A DNA stretch of 26,521 nt from Bacillota bacterium (GCA_021828405.1 JAKARZ010000028.1:1-26521), one strand, 5' to 3'; positions 14,373 to 22,922 are shown, numbered from the stretch's first letter. Numbers and translations: made by a program. Notes: generated by a model not told the origin, from the letters alone.

Positions 14373-15889
14373 GCGCGCTCGCTACCCTCCGGCGCCAGCG
14401 GCGTGGCTGGGGTCGACGGGGTTTTTGCCTCCCGCACGATGGCCGCGATGACCCCCATAGCCAGCAGCAGCGGGACGATGACGCCGTGGTCGATCATGTA
14501 GTCCACCAGGTTGTGCACGCTAAACGCGGTGAAGATGCCGAGCGAGCCGACCGCCAGCGCGTAGAACCAGGGGTCCAGGCTGCCGAAGCGGCCCCAGATG
14601 GCTTTCACGGTTTGGGCGAACCAGCGGTACTGCAGCCAGATGATGGCCACAATCCCGAATATGCCGGTGTCGGCCCCGATTTCGAGATATAGGTTGGACG
14701 CCTGGGGAGGCACGCCCACCAGGCCCTTGGGCATGCGTGTGGCGATCCAGTTGTGAAATTCGCCCATGCCGACGCCGGTCAGGAGGTGCTGGCGGATGGC
14801 CGTCAGGGCCGACCGCCAGATCAGCAGGCGCTGCTGGTTGTCGTACGAGCTGATGCCGTTGGTGATGGACGAGAGCCGGCCGCCCACCGAGTAGTGCTTC
14901 GAGTGCGCCAGCGCGATGTTGGGCACGATGTGAACCTTGCCTAAGAGGTTGGCCACGCCAAACATCACCAGCGGCATGGCGATGCCCCACCCGATGTACG
15001 GGGCGATGAGCTGGCGCCGGTTGGCGTACACAAAGAGCCCCATCAGCCCAATGGCGGCCACGTCTGCCACCCACGCGCCCCGCGAGAACGACACCCACAC
15101 GCCAAGCGCCAGCAGGACGATGGTCGCGATGAGCCACGGGCGGGCGCGGGGCGCCTTCGGCCCCAGCACCAGGATGGCAAGCCCCAGCGGCAACAATTGC
15201 TCCATGAACGCCCCAAACACATTGGGCTGCCCGTAGGTGCCCGATGCCCGCATGTGATCGCTGTAAACCAGGAAGGACGGGGCGCCCAGCGCCCACAGAA
15301 ACTGCACGATGCCGTACACCGCCATGGCCCCGCCCGAGATAAAGAGAGCCAGCATGACGAGCCGCCAGGATTTGTGGGAGAGACCCATGTCCGCCGCCAC
15401 CGCCACGATGACCACGAAAAATTCGACCAGCTCCAAGATCTTGACGGTGGCGCCCAGCCGCGACTCGGCGTGCAGCAGCGACAGCACGGCGAAAACCAAA
15501 AGCGCCACCAGCGGTGCCGCCCAGGCGCGGGGAAACACCCGCGCCGCCACCTGCTTCAAACCCACCTCGCGATACTTCCACAACAGTGCCAGGGCCATGA
15601 CGATGGCCATGAGATCCGAGTAGTTGACGCTGTGCCCGTGCAGGGTGAGACCCAGGGGAATGCTGGCCACCAGCACAAAGGCCGCCAGCGACACATCCAG
15701 CGCCGTGAAGGCGAGCCAGACGTACCCGGCAAAGAAAATGACCAAGCCCGGTGCGCGCGCCATGAGCGCCAACAGCACGCCCAAGGCCATGACCACCAGG
15801 GGCCAGGCGGCCGCGCGGGGCAAGAGCCACCCTCGCCCGGGCCCGGACGACAGAGCCGCGACCGGCTCGTTCTCACCACGTGTCTCCAC
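14369..15889 (-). CDS. O-antigen ligase / Wzy-type polymerase family membrane protein
   Basis: 506 residues from GTG 15889, chosen because GGGAGGA (15903-15897) is seven bases upstream and earlier starts would run into the previous gene. About eleven or twelve membrane segments are visible. A large loop between about residues 310 and 400 separates the last groups. Family marks are VSFSRGAWVADVAA (the Arg of the Wzy_C pattern, about 285-298), RLLIWRSALTAIRQHLLTGVGMGEFHN before the late helices, and SNLYLEIGADTGIFG. Such proteins join or polymerise lipid-linked glycan units on the outer side of the membrane, or transfer a finished glycan to protein or lipid. In a Gram-positive setting, polymerase or glycan ligase to an S-layer or wall polymer is likelier than lipid A ligation. 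It sits in the middle of a GT4 operon, which supports the call. Confidence 0.82.
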   Translation of the reverse strand: METRGENEPVAALSSGPGRGWLLPRAAAWPLVVMALGVLLALMARAPGLVIFFAGYVWLAFTALDVSLAAFVLVASIPLGLTLHGHSVNYSDLMAIVMALALLWKYREVGLKQVAARVFPRAWAAPLVALLVFAVLSLLHAESRLGATVKILELVEFFVVIVAVAADMGLSHKSWRLVMLALFISGGAMAVYGIVQFLWALGAPSFLVYSDHMRASGTYGQPNVFGAFMEQLLPLGLAILVLGPKAPRARPWLIATIVLLALGVWVSFSRGAWVADVAAIGLMGLFVYANRRQLIAPYIGWGIAMPLVMFGVANLLGKVHIVPNIALAHSKHYSVGGRLSSITNGISSYDNQQRLLIWRSALTAIRQHLLTGVGMGEFHNWIATRMPKGLVGVPPQASNLYLEIGADTGIFGIVAIIWLQYRWFAQTVKAIWGRFGSLDPWFYALAVGSLGIFTAFSVHNLVDYMIDHGVIVPLLLAMGVIAAIVREAKTPSTPATPLAPEGSERA

Positions 15890-15896
15890 CGAGCAT

Positions 15897-15903
15897 TCCT
15901 CCC
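15897..15903 (-). promoter_or_regulatory. Ribosome binding site deciding the ligase/polymerase start
   Basis: GGGAGGA on the minus strand, in the 23-base gap after the stop of the preceding GT4 gene and seven bases before GTG 15889. It rules out the in-frame ATG at 15973, which lies inside the previous gene. Confidence 0.7.
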
Positions 15904-15912
15904 AATGTTTCC

Positions 15913-17010
15913 CTAGCGCTCCGCCGCGGCCTCCGCGTACACCGCGCGCGTGGCGCGGGCGGCGGCGGCCCACGTATGCTGGGCCGCCCGCGCCAAGCCG
16001 GCCGCCACGCGCTCGCTCCGGTCTCGGGCGCCGCCGTAGACCAGTTCATCCAGTCCGCGGCGGATGTCGTGCACGTCACGCGGGTCCACCAGCACGGCGG
16101 CATTTCCCGCCACCTCGCCGGTGGCCCCGCCCCGGCTGGTCAGCACCGGGGCGCCCGCCGCCATCGCCTCCAAAATCGGCAGGCCAAACCCCTCGTACAA
16201 CGAAGGGTAGCAGAATCCGGCCGCTCCCCTGAGCCACCGCCACAATTCGCCGCGGTCCACGTAGCCCAGCGCGGAGAGGCGGTCGCCCAGCCCCTGGCGG
16301 CCAAGCGCCTGCCGCGCCGCGTCCAGCGGCTCGGTGAGCCACCCGCGCCCTCCCGCCAGCACCAGGTCCGGACAGTCGGGATGGTCTTCGGCCAGCATAC
16401 CGTAGGCGGTCAAGAGACGAACCACATTTTTCCTCGGCTCCAGCGTGCCGACGTATAGAAGATAGGGGCGGGGGCGTCGCATGGGGTCGACGGATAGGGG
16501 GGGCGCCGCGACGCCGTGCGGCACCACGGCTACGCGGCCGGGGTCAACCCCGAGCCGCTCCACCAAGTCGTGCTGGATGGCGTGGGTGGGCACGATGATG
16601 CGCGTCGCGCGGGGCACGGAGCGGCGCATGAGCGTGCGCTTGACGCGCCCCGTGAGGGCGGGGAAGGTTTCGGGATAGAGAAAGGCCGCCAAATCGTGGA
16701 CCGTGAGCACCGACGGCCCGAGAGGCGCCAACGGCCGTTGGTAGTCGGGGAAGTGCGACACATCCGGCGCCAGCAGCCGGATCCGGCGCGCCAGCCCCCG
16801 CTGCTCCACCCACAGTCGGTGCGCGCTCGAGGCGCCTCGGGCGATGAGGGGGATGGACTCGGTGCCCGGCAGGGACCGGCCCGCGGGCACGAGCGCCGTC
16901 ACGGTGTCTTGGGGAAAATGCCCCGTGTAGGCCGCCACCAGGTGCCCGATGTACTGGCCCACGCCAGCCGGGTGGTCGTCATACTCGAGGGCATCCACCA
17001 CCACCCGCAT
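15913..17010 (-). CDS. GT4 family glycosyltransferase
   Basis: 365 residues from ATG 17010, which shares one base with the preceding stop (TGATG). The frame is open far upstream, but family homology starts here (MRVVVDALEYDDHPAGVGQYIGHL). GT-B features: VLTVHDLAAFLYPETF (101-116), VPTHAIQHDLVERL, VVPHGV, LLYVGTLEPRKNVVRLL (184-200), LVLAGGRGW and YPSLYEGFGLPILEAMAAGAPV (268-289), with the E-x7-E pair Glu273/Glu281 complete. It belongs to the common GT4 group that includes mannosyltransferases and WbpY/WbdA-like enzymes; the sugar is not predictable. There is no membrane span. Second gene of the minus-strand operon, tightly coupled to the gene before it. Confidence 0.88.
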   Translation of the reverse strand: MRVVVDALEYDDHPAGVGQYIGHLVAAYTGHFPQDTVTALVPAGRSLPGTESIPLIARGASSAHRLWVEQRGLARRIRLLAPDVSHFPDYQRPLAPLGPSVLTVHDLAAFLYPETFPALTGRVKRTLMRRSVPRATRIIVPTHAIQHDLVERLGVDPGRVAVVPHGVAAPPLSVDPMRRPRPYLLYVGTLEPRKNVVRLLTAYGMLAEDHPDCPDLVLAGGRGWLTEPLDAARQALGRQGLGDRLSALGYVDRGELWRWLRGAAGFCYPSLYEGFGLPILEAMAAGAPVLTSRGGATGEVAGNAAVLVDPRDVHDIRRGLDELVYGGARDRSERVAAGLARAAQHTWAAAARATRAVYAEAAAER

Positions 17011-18122
17011 CAGGCGGACCCCCGCGAAGCCAGCGCCTCGGCCACCACGGCCTGGTACGACGCCTGAAAGCGGTCGACGCCAAAGGCCAGCGCCGCCTGG
17101 CGCAGGTGATGGGGGTCTAGGCGAAGGTGCTCCAGCCGCTCGACCCCGGCCACGAGGCTGTCTACCGTTTGGGCGCCAAACAGGATCCCGGTGTCGCCGT
17201 CCACGACGATGTCCAGCGCGCCGCCGGCGCGGTACGCCACGACCGGGGTGCCGGCCGCCAGCGCCTCCGCCATCACGATGCCGAAGTCCTCTTCCCCGGG
17301 GAACCAGAGCGACCGCGCTCCTTCCAAGAGGGCGGCCGCCTGGCGGTCCGTGGGAGCCCCCACCATCGTCACGGTGGGCCCGGCCAGGCGGGTGAGCCGC
17401 TCGCGCTCGGGCCCGTCCCCGGCGACGATGAGGCGAGTCCCGAGACGGTTGGCTGCCTCCACCGCGAGGTCGAAGCGCTTGTAGGCCACCAGCCGCGACA
17501 GGACCAGGTGATAGTCCTGGCGCGGCGCGTCGGGGGTGAAGCGGTCCACAGCCACCGGCGGAGGCACCACCACGCTCGCGCGCCCGTAGTGCCTCTGGAT
17601 GCGGGCCGCCACTGCGCGGGAGTTGGCCATGAGCCGGCTGGGACGCTGTGCGGCGGCGTAGTCCCACCGGGCCAGGCGCGAAAACGTCGCCGACATCACC
17701 AGCCGGCCAACCGGGCCCGCCTCTCGTCGGTACGCGGCGGACAAATCCCACAGGTAGCGCATGGGGGTGTGGATGTAGCTCACATGCACGGCGTCGGGGC
17801 GCGTGCGCACCCCCTTGGACACGGCCGAGCAGTCAGACAGCACTAGGTCAAATTCCTCAAGATTCAGGTGTTCCACAGCCGCCGGCATGAAAAGGAGGTA
17901 GCGGCGGTACCAGCGCCGGGCGTAAGGCATCCGCGCCAACCGGCTCTCCACATGCACTCGGCGGGCCAACCCCGGCGACAGGGCGTTGGGGTTGGCCACC
18001 AAGGAAAAGATGGGGGCGTCCGGATACAAATCGGCGACCGCCTCCAGGACGCGTTCGGCACCACCCATGGTGAGGAGCCAGTCGTGCACCAGCGCCACGC
18101 GCACGCGCTTCCCTCCCACCAT
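17010..18122 (-). CDS. GT4 family glycosyltransferase, WbaZ-like (first gene of minus-strand operon)
   Basis: 370 residues from ATG 18122 with GAAGGAA (18134-18128) five bases upstream. The frame is open upstream, but homology starts at VRVALVHDWLLTMGGAERVLE (7-27). The mix of GGAERVLE, YPDAPIFSLVANP, SDCSAVSKGVRT (96-107) and VSYIHTPMRYLWD (114-126) is characteristic of the WbaZ-type mannosyltransferase branch of GT4. The donor domain has LVLSRLVAYKRFDLAVEAAN (206-225), LIVAGDGPER and the E-x7-E pair Glu278/Glu286 in GEEDFGIVMAEALAAG. Expected to add a mannose-like residue early in glycan assembly at the cytoplasmic membrane face. Its leader carries three 11-base tandem repeats that contain the ribosome binding site. 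It is divergent from the methyltransferase operon. Confidence 0.88.
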   Translation of the reverse strand: MVGGKRVRVALVHDWLLTMGGAERVLEAVADLYPDAPIFSLVANPNALSPGLARRVHVESRLARMPYARRWYRRYLLFMPAAVEHLNLEEFDLVLSDCSAVSKGVRTRPDAVHVSYIHTPMRYLWDLSAAYRREAGPVGRLVMSATFSRLARWDYAAAQRPSRLMANSRAVAARIQRHYGRASVVVPPPVAVDRFTPDAPRQDYHLVLSRLVAYKRFDLAVEAANRLGTRLIVAGDGPERERLTRLAGPTVTMVGAPTDRQAAALLEGARSLWFPGEEDFGIVMAEALAAGTPVVAYRAGGALDIVVDGDTGILFGAQTVDSLVAGVERLEHLRLDPHHLRQAALAFGVDRFQASYQAVVAEALASRGSA

Positions 18123-18508
18123 CTTTGTTCCTTCGTTGTTCCTTCGTTGTTCCGTCGTTTGCTTCCCGTATGCTACCACCTTGGGCCACCAGTGCCGCAC
18201 GCCGCAGCGTCGCCCGGCCGGCCCGCTTCCTCTCGCTCGGGTTTGGCGGCGCCAGCGGGCCACGGGGAGTTCCCAAGTGCGGCAGCCTCGGGCTGACCCG
18301 GGGCCGAGGCGAGCGGCCACTTCGCCCTGAGCGAGGCTCTCCGCCCGCCGCCCTCGTAAAGCGGGGCGGCGGTCTCTTGCCCAATGGCGCCCACAGGGTC
18401 GGCGGTGAGGCGGGCGGCTGCTTGACGCGCGGCCACTCGTCCGGGCACTCTAGACATGCTGGCGCGGCACCGCGACCCGCGCACAATGGGCTGAGGAGAC
18501 GATCGGGG
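18123..18508. other. Divergent control region between the two glycan operons
   Basis: 386 bases without a supported gene. From left to right it holds a tandem repeat in the leader of the minus-strand operon, then GC-rich sequence with a perfect nine-base stem CCGCCGCCC (18345-18353) / GGGCGGCGG (18364-18372) over a ten-base loop. The sequence TCTCTTG follows on the plus strand, so the stem could be a weak terminator or attenuator in front of the methyltransferase gene. A plus-strand TTGACG (18422-18427) with CACTCT 18 bases later (18446-18451) is a possible but poor promoter. On the minus strand TAGCAT near 18170 is a possible -10 without a clear -35. Both operons presumably start transcription here. 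Confidence 0.5.
18127..18159. repeat. Three tandem 11-bp repeats in the leader of the GT4 operon
   Basis: GTTCCTTCGTT occurs at 18127-18137 and 18138-18148, and with one change (GTTCCGTCGTT) at 18149-18159. On the minus strand each unit contains a GAAGGAA- or GACGGAA-type purine box, and the last unit before the ATG supplies the ribosome binding site of the WbaZ-like GT4 gene. Confidence 0.85.
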
Positions 18509-19687
18509 ATGGCGTTGGAGCGTTTGCACCCCGACAGTTCCGACGATGCGGAACTGGCCTTTCATTGGCATCGCTATCAGGCGGTCGCTCCCGCGCTGGC
18601 GGGCCGGGATGTTTTGGATGTGGGCACCGGTGGCGGATACGGGGCCGAGGTGCTGGCTCGGTCTGCCCACACGGTGGTGGCCGTCGACGTCAATCCCCTG
18701 GCGGTGGCCCAGGCCGAGGAGCGCTATCGGCGGGGCAACCTGAAATTTTTTACCGCGTCGGCGCTCCGCCTGCCGTTTGGCGACAACACGTTCGACGCCG
18801 TGGTGGCCTTTGAACTGCTGGAACATCTGGGCCGCGAACAGCACCAAACCGCGTTAGAGGAATGGAAGCGGGTCTTAAAGCCGAGCGGCGTGCTGGTGCT
18901 GTCCACCCCGGATCACGACCGCATGCGGGAATTTCCGGACAACCCGTATCACGTAGGCGAATTAACCGAGGCGGAGGTCCGGGCCCTCTTGGCCCGGCAA
19001 TTTGCCACGGTGCGCCTGTACTATCAGGAACTCAACGCGGCGAGCATTATTTGGGAAGGCGCCCAGGACCCGAGCCGCGATGGGACGGCGGCGCGAGGCT
19101 TTGGCCTTGAGCTGTCCGACGAGGGGGCCCGGCCTGTGCCGGTGGGGCATGACACCCACCTCACGCTGTTGGCGGTGGCGGCTGACGACCCATCGACGGC
19201 CGACGCGCTAGAGCCCAGCGGCTTTCTGGTGGAGTCGAGCCGCCGTCTGTTGAAAAATCTGTGGTCCCGCGTCGATGGCTTGACCCAGGCCGCCGAAGAG
19301 GCGCGGCTCGCGGGCGAGGCGCAGCAGGAGCGCCTCGAGGAGGCTTTTCGCACGGAGGCGTGGCTCCGGGAGGAGAACCAGGCGCTCTGGCACCAGAATC
19401 GGGTGCTGGCCGACGACAGCCGGGACCGCACCGAAAAAATCGCGGCGCTGGCGGCGCGGGTGGCCGCCCTGGAGCAGGCGCAGGACGGCTGGCAGCGGGA
19501 ACACCAGGAGCTGGTCCGCGTGACGGAGCGCTTGAAGGTCATCGAGGCGTCGCGCGGCTGGCGGTTGGTGAACCGCTACTGGCGGGCATTGGACGCCGGC
19601 ACGGCGTGGACGCCGGCGCTGCGTGCGGCGCGGCGCGTGGTGCTGGGCCGGCGGGCCAAGCCGCCGGGGGAGCAAGAGCCCCAGTGA
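18509..19687 (+). CDS. SAM-dependent methyltransferase with C-terminal coiled coil
   Basis: 392 residues from ATG 18509, with GAGGAGA (18493-18499) nine bases upstream; the frame is open upstream, but homology starts here. Residues 30-225 form a class I methyltransferase: motif I VLDVGTGGGYG (35-45), acidic Asp60 at the end of strand 2 (VVAVD), ALRLPFGDNTFDAVVAFELLEHL (85-107) and LKPSGVLVLSTPDHDRMREF (123-142), the Methyltransf_11/23 style. Residues about 245-348 form a long charged helix with heptad character, followed by EASRGWRLVNRYWRAL (346-361), a tail motif often seen at the end of coiled coils in glycosyltransferase-locus proteins. In the WbdD family a methyltransferase ends O-polysaccharide growth and a coiled coil sets chain length; this protein has a similar plan but no kinase part, so that role is inference. 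First gene of the plus-strand operon. Confidence 0.85.
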   Translation: MALERLHPDSSDDAELAFHWHRYQAVAPALAGRDVLDVGTGGGYGAEVLARSAHTVVAVDVNPLAVAQAEERYRRGNLKFFTASALRLPFGDNTFDAVVAFELLEHLGREQHQTALEEWKRVLKPSGVLVLSTPDHDRMREFPDNPYHVGELTEAEVRALLARQFATVRLYYQELNAASIIWEGAQDPSRDGTAARGFGLELSDEGARPVPVGHDTHLTLLAVAADDPSTADALEPSGFLVESSRRLLKNLWSRVDGLTQAAEEARLAGEAQQERLEEAFRTEAWLREENQALWHQNRVLADDSRDRTEKIAALAARVAALEQAQDGWQREHQELVRVTERLKVIEASRGWRLVNRYWRALDAGTAWTPALRAARRVVLGRRAKPPGEQEPQ

Positions 19688-21780
19688 GCCAGGACGAACT
19701 GGTCATTTGGTACGTGACCGACGAGTATCCGCCGTTTTTTGGGGGCGGCATCGGCACGTACTCCAGTCTCACGGTGGCCGGGTGGCTGGGCGAGGGCCAC
19801 CAGGTGACCGTGTTTCTCTACGATGCGCGCGTGCTGGAGCCAGGGCTGGTGGTGGACACGCCCCAGCCGGCCCTCACGGTCGTGCGCTTTGGGAAAGCTT
19901 ACGGGGGAAAAGCCGCCGGGGCGCTGGACGAGGCCGCGCAGGTTTCCTGGCAGTACGCCGACGCGGTCGCCGACTGGGCGAGGCGCCTTGGCCCCCCGGA
20001 CATCGTGGAAACCCAGGACTTTAACGGCGTCGCCTACTTCTTGCTGATGCGCCAGCGCGCCTTAGACGCTGGCTTGCCCTCGTTTCCCGTGGTGGTGACC
20101 GCGCACAACCCCAACTTTGTCTTGGACCCGTACGAGCACCGCACCCGGCACCTATTGCCGCGGTACTGGACCGGCCAGATGGAACGGGCCGTCTTCGCGG
20201 CGGCCGACCACGCGATCTTTCCCAGCGAGTGGCTCCGGGCGGCGGTCGCTCCGTCCATCCCCGCCACCGTCTTGCGGAACCCGCTGCCGCTGCCCGCCGC
20301 CGGCCCGCCGCCCCGGCGGCGGGACTCGGTGCTGGCCGTGGGGCGGCTCCAGCTTTTCAAAGGCACGCTGGAGCTGGTGGAGGGCATGGCCCAGTTGTGG
20401 AGCGCGGGCTCCGCGGTGGCGCTGGAGCTGGTCGGGGGCGACACCCGCTACCACGCGCGGCACGAGGGGGTCCAAGACTACCTGGCGCGGCGCTATGCTC
20501 GCCATGTCGAGGAGGGCCGGCTCATCTTCCGCGGGGCGGAGCCACCCGAGGAGGTGGCGGCCCGGGTGGCCCAGGCCGGCGTGGTGGCGGTCGTGTCCCG
20601 CTTTGACAATCTGCCCTACACGGCGCTTGAGGCGATGGCGTACGGCCGAGTGCTGGTGGCGTCCGACACCGGCGGCCAGCGGGAACTGGTTCGCCACGGC
20701 CAGAGCGGCTGGCTGGTGGCCCCCACCCCCCGGGCGATTGCGGACGGGATCGCCACGGTGCTGGGACTGTCGGACGCCGAGTGGGAGCGGCTGGGGGAAA
20801 GCGCGCGAGATGCGATCCGCGGCCAGTGCGACCCCGGCCGCATTGCCCAGGAAAAGTCCGCGCTGTTTCGGATGGTGGTGGATCGCCACCGCGCGGCCGG
20901 CCCGAGACGCGTGTACCCGTTCATCCAGCCCGTGGCGCCGCGTCCCAGCCCCGTCGGCACCCCAGGCGATCCGCGTCTCTCGGTGGTGATCCCCTACTTT
21001 AATATGGGTCGCTACGTCGAGGAGTGCCTGGCAAGCGTGTACGCTTCGGACGTGCGCCCCGACGAGGTGGTCCTCGTCGACGACGGCAGCACGGACCCGG
21101 AGAGCATCGTCGCGCTGTACGCGCTGGAGCAAGACGCCCGATACGTGGGGCTCACGGTGGTGCGCGGGCGCAACCGCGGGCTCGCGGGCGCCCGCAATCG
21201 GGGAGCCGAGGCGGCCCGGGGCCGCTTCGTCGCGTTCTTGGATCCAGACGACGCGGTGGAGCCGGGCTACTGGGCCTGGGCGCTCCGGGTGTTGGACGCG
21301 TACGACAACGTGAGCTTCGTGGGCGCGTGGGCCCAGTACTTCGGAGACAGCCAAGACCTCTGGCCGGCGTGGAACCCGGAACTACCGTATATTCTTTATC
21401 ACAACACGCTGCACAGCAGTTGTCTGGTGGTTCGGCGCGCTGACTTTCTGGAGCACGGCGTGAACGATCCCCGGTTTGTGTACGGCCTGGAAGATTGGGA
21501 AGCGGTGGTGCGCATGGTGGGGGCGGGACTTGGTGGGGTGGCGCTGCCGGCGCCGCTGGCCCGCTATCGGGTGCGGGCCGACTCGATGGCGCGGGCGTTT
21601 CGACCCGAATCGCTCATGTTTCTCCACGAAGAGCTTTTGGCCAAGCACGGCGACCTAGTTGGCCGGTGGGCCGCGGAAGTGGCCGGCCTCTTAAACGCCA
21701 ACGGACCGCAGTACCTGGCCAGCACCCCCACGCGTGCGACCGAATACGAGCCCCCCGCCTGGCTCCGGGGGGAATCATGA
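19684..21780 (+). CDS. Two-domain glycosyltransferase: GT4 fused to GT2
   Basis: 698 residues from GTG 19684, whose GTGA overlaps the methyltransferase stop by four bases. Domain 1 (1 to about 410) is a GT4 enzyme: YVTDEYPPFFGGGIGTYSSL (10-29), the usual starch-synthase-like N-terminus, TAHNPNF (139-145), VLAVGRLQLFKGTLELVEGM (216-235) and SRFDNLPYTALEAMAYG (305-321), where Asp308 replaces the first Glu of the E-x7-E pair and Glu316 is kept. Domain 2 (about 430-640) is GT2: LSVVIPYFNMGRYVEECL (432-449), VDDGSTD (465-471), GLAGARNRGAEAARGRF, metal-binding DPDD (520-523) and YGLEDWEAVVRM (600-611). Two consecutive transfers by one polypeptide are likely, one retaining and one inverting, as in other processive surface-glycan synthases. 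No membrane span is visible. Sugars unknown. Confidence 0.87.
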   Translation: MSQDELVIWYVTDEYPPFFGGGIGTYSSLTVAGWLGEGHQVTVFLYDARVLEPGLVVDTPQPALTVVRFGKAYGGKAAGALDEAAQVSWQYADAVADWARRLGPPDIVETQDFNGVAYFLLMRQRALDAGLPSFPVVVTAHNPNFVLDPYEHRTRHLLPRYWTGQMERAVFAAADHAIFPSEWLRAAVAPSIPATVLRNPLPLPAAGPPPRRRDSVLAVGRLQLFKGTLELVEGMAQLWSAGSAVALELVGGDTRYHARHEGVQDYLARRYARHVEEGRLIFRGAEPPEEVAARVAQAGVVAVVSRFDNLPYTALEAMAYGRVLVASDTGGQRELVRHGQSGWLVAPTPRAIADGIATVLGLSDAEWERLGESARDAIRGQCDPGRIAQEKSALFRMVVDRHRAAGPRRVYPFIQPVAPRPSPVGTPGDPRLSVVIPYFNMGRYVEECLASVYASDVRPDEVVLVDDGSTDPESIVALYALEQDARYVGLTVVRGRNRGLAGARNRGAEAARGRFVAFLDPDDAVEPGYWAWALRVLDAYDNVSFVGAWAQYFGDSQDLWPAWNPELPYILYHNTLHSSCLVVRRADFLEHGVNDPRFVYGLEDWEAVVRMVGAGLGGVALPAPLARYRVRADSMARAFRPESLMFLHEELLAKHGDLVGRWAAEVAGLLNANGPQYLASTPTRATEYEPPAWLRGES

Positions 21781-22865
21781 AGACGCCCGACACGCGGGCA
21801 TCGGAGCGCGAGTCTGGCCTATCTTCTTCTCTTTCTTCTTCTCTTTCTATTTCTATTGTGGTGGTGAACTGGAACGGCGGGGCGCTGGTGCCTGATCTTC
21901 TCACCGCGCTGAACGAGCAGACCCTTCCGAGCTTCCAAGTGGTTTGGGTAGACAACGCCAGCACCGACGACAGCGGGGCCCGGATGAGGGCCTGGCCGCT
22001 CCGCAGCGGCATTGAGCTTACGGAGGTGGCCCTCGCGTCCAACCGGGGTGTGGCCGGTGGTCGCACGGCGGGCATCGCGGCCGCTACCGGGACCGTGCTG
22101 GGCTTCTTGGATGTTGACGCCGAGCCGGTCCCCACCTGGGCCGCCGAGGCCGTTCGATGCATGGAGGTCCGTCCCGAGGCTGGCGTGCTCGCATCCTGGG
22201 TCGTGTTTCCCGACGGTCGCTTAAATGGGTTTGGCGCACATTTGGACGGTTGGGGCCACGGGCGCGACGACGGCTTGGGAGCGGCGCCCGGGACGGCGGC
22301 GGCGCCTATGCGCCAGGCATCGCCCACGGGATACGCCATGGGCTGCGGCATGGTGGTCAGGGCGTGGGTGGCGCATGCGCTGGAGTTGGACCCCGCGCCG
22401 ATCAAGTGGCACGATGATTCCGAGGTGGCGCTCCAGGCGCGGGCGTTGGGCGGCGAAGTGTGGCGTGAGCCGTCGCTGGTGGTGGTGCACAAGAAAGGCC
22501 ACTCGGATGCGGCGCTGGCGCGGGAAAGCAGCCGTCAGTCCAGCCGCCGGGAGCCCAGCGAACGGATCGAAAGCTTGTACCTGGCGGAGCGGGCCCGCGT
22601 GCGGCTCCTCTTGAAGTACGCGCCGTGGCCCATCGTGGTGGCCAGCGGCGCGCGCGATGCGTGGGCGGCCTTTAAGAGCCTGCGCCAGCCCGAAGTGGCC
22701 TGGGCGTTGGTGCGAGCCCACGGGTGGAACGCCCGGCACCTGCCGTCGGCAATGCGGTATCGGCGCCGTTGGGCGGCGGCGGTGGGCTGGGGCATGGCCG
22801 GCCCTCCCGCCGACCGTCCGCGGGAGTCAAAGGCGCGCGGCCAGCGTTCCGACGATGAGGCCTAG
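21777..22865 (+). CDS. GT2 family glycosyltransferase, rhamnosyltransferase-like
   Basis: 362 residues from ATG 21777, overlapping the previous stop by four bases (ATGA). After a short Ser-rich N-terminal stretch (16-27) the GT-A domain begins at SIVVVNWNGGALVPDLL (26-42). WVDNASTDDS (57-66), SNRGVAGGRTAGI, metal-binding FLDVD (110-114) and KWHDDSEVALQARALGG (210-226) are in family order. The VVNWNG/DNASTD signature is shared with rhamnosyl- and other deoxyhexosyltransferases (WbbL-like), though substrate cannot be fixed from it. The C-terminal region (260-340) is helical and basic with a moderately hydrophobic stretch, so membrane contact is possible. The codons of the Ser/Leu/Ile repeat (TCT, CTT, ATT) are unlike the GC-rich codons elsewhere in the gene. 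Third gene of the plus-strand operon. Confidence 0.85.
   Translation: MKTPDTRASERESGLSSSLSSSLSISIVVVNWNGGALVPDLLTALNEQTLPSFQVVWVDNASTDDSGARMRAWPLRSGIELTEVALASNRGVAGGRTAGIAAATGTVLGFLDVDAEPVPTWAAEAVRCMEVRPEAGVLASWVVFPDGRLNGFGAHLDGWGHGRDDGLGAAPGTAAAPMRQASPTGYAMGCGMVVRAWVAHALELDPAPIKWHDDSEVALQARALGGEVWREPSLVVVHKKGHSDAALARESSRQSSRREPSERIESLYLAERARVRLLLKYAPWPIVVASGARDAWAAFKSLRQPEVAWALVRAHGWNARHLPSAMRYRRRWAAAVGWGMAGPPADRPRESKARGQRSDDEA
21822..21857. repeat. In-frame pyrimidine-rich tandem repeat near the start of a GT2 gene
   Basis: A perfect 12-base duplication (TCTTCTTCTCTT at 21822-21833 and 21834-21845) is followed by TCTATT twice (21846-21857). The units are multiples of three and encode SSSLSSSLSISI. 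On the coding strand the tract has no G at all, in sharp contrast to the GC-rich surroundings. Confidence 0.85.
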
Positions 22866-22911
22866 CCAGGCGGTCTTGGTGCCGCCGGCAACTTGTGGAG
22901 TCAATCATGCC

Positions 22912-22916
22912 AAGGA
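22912..22916 (+). promoter_or_regulatory. Ribosome binding site deciding the start of the large glycosyltransferase
   Basis: AAGGA six bases before GTG 22923. It favours this GTG over the in-frame TTG 22893, GTG 22935 and ATG 22953, none of which has a comparable site. Confidence 0.55.
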
Positions 22917-22922
22917 AGCAGG

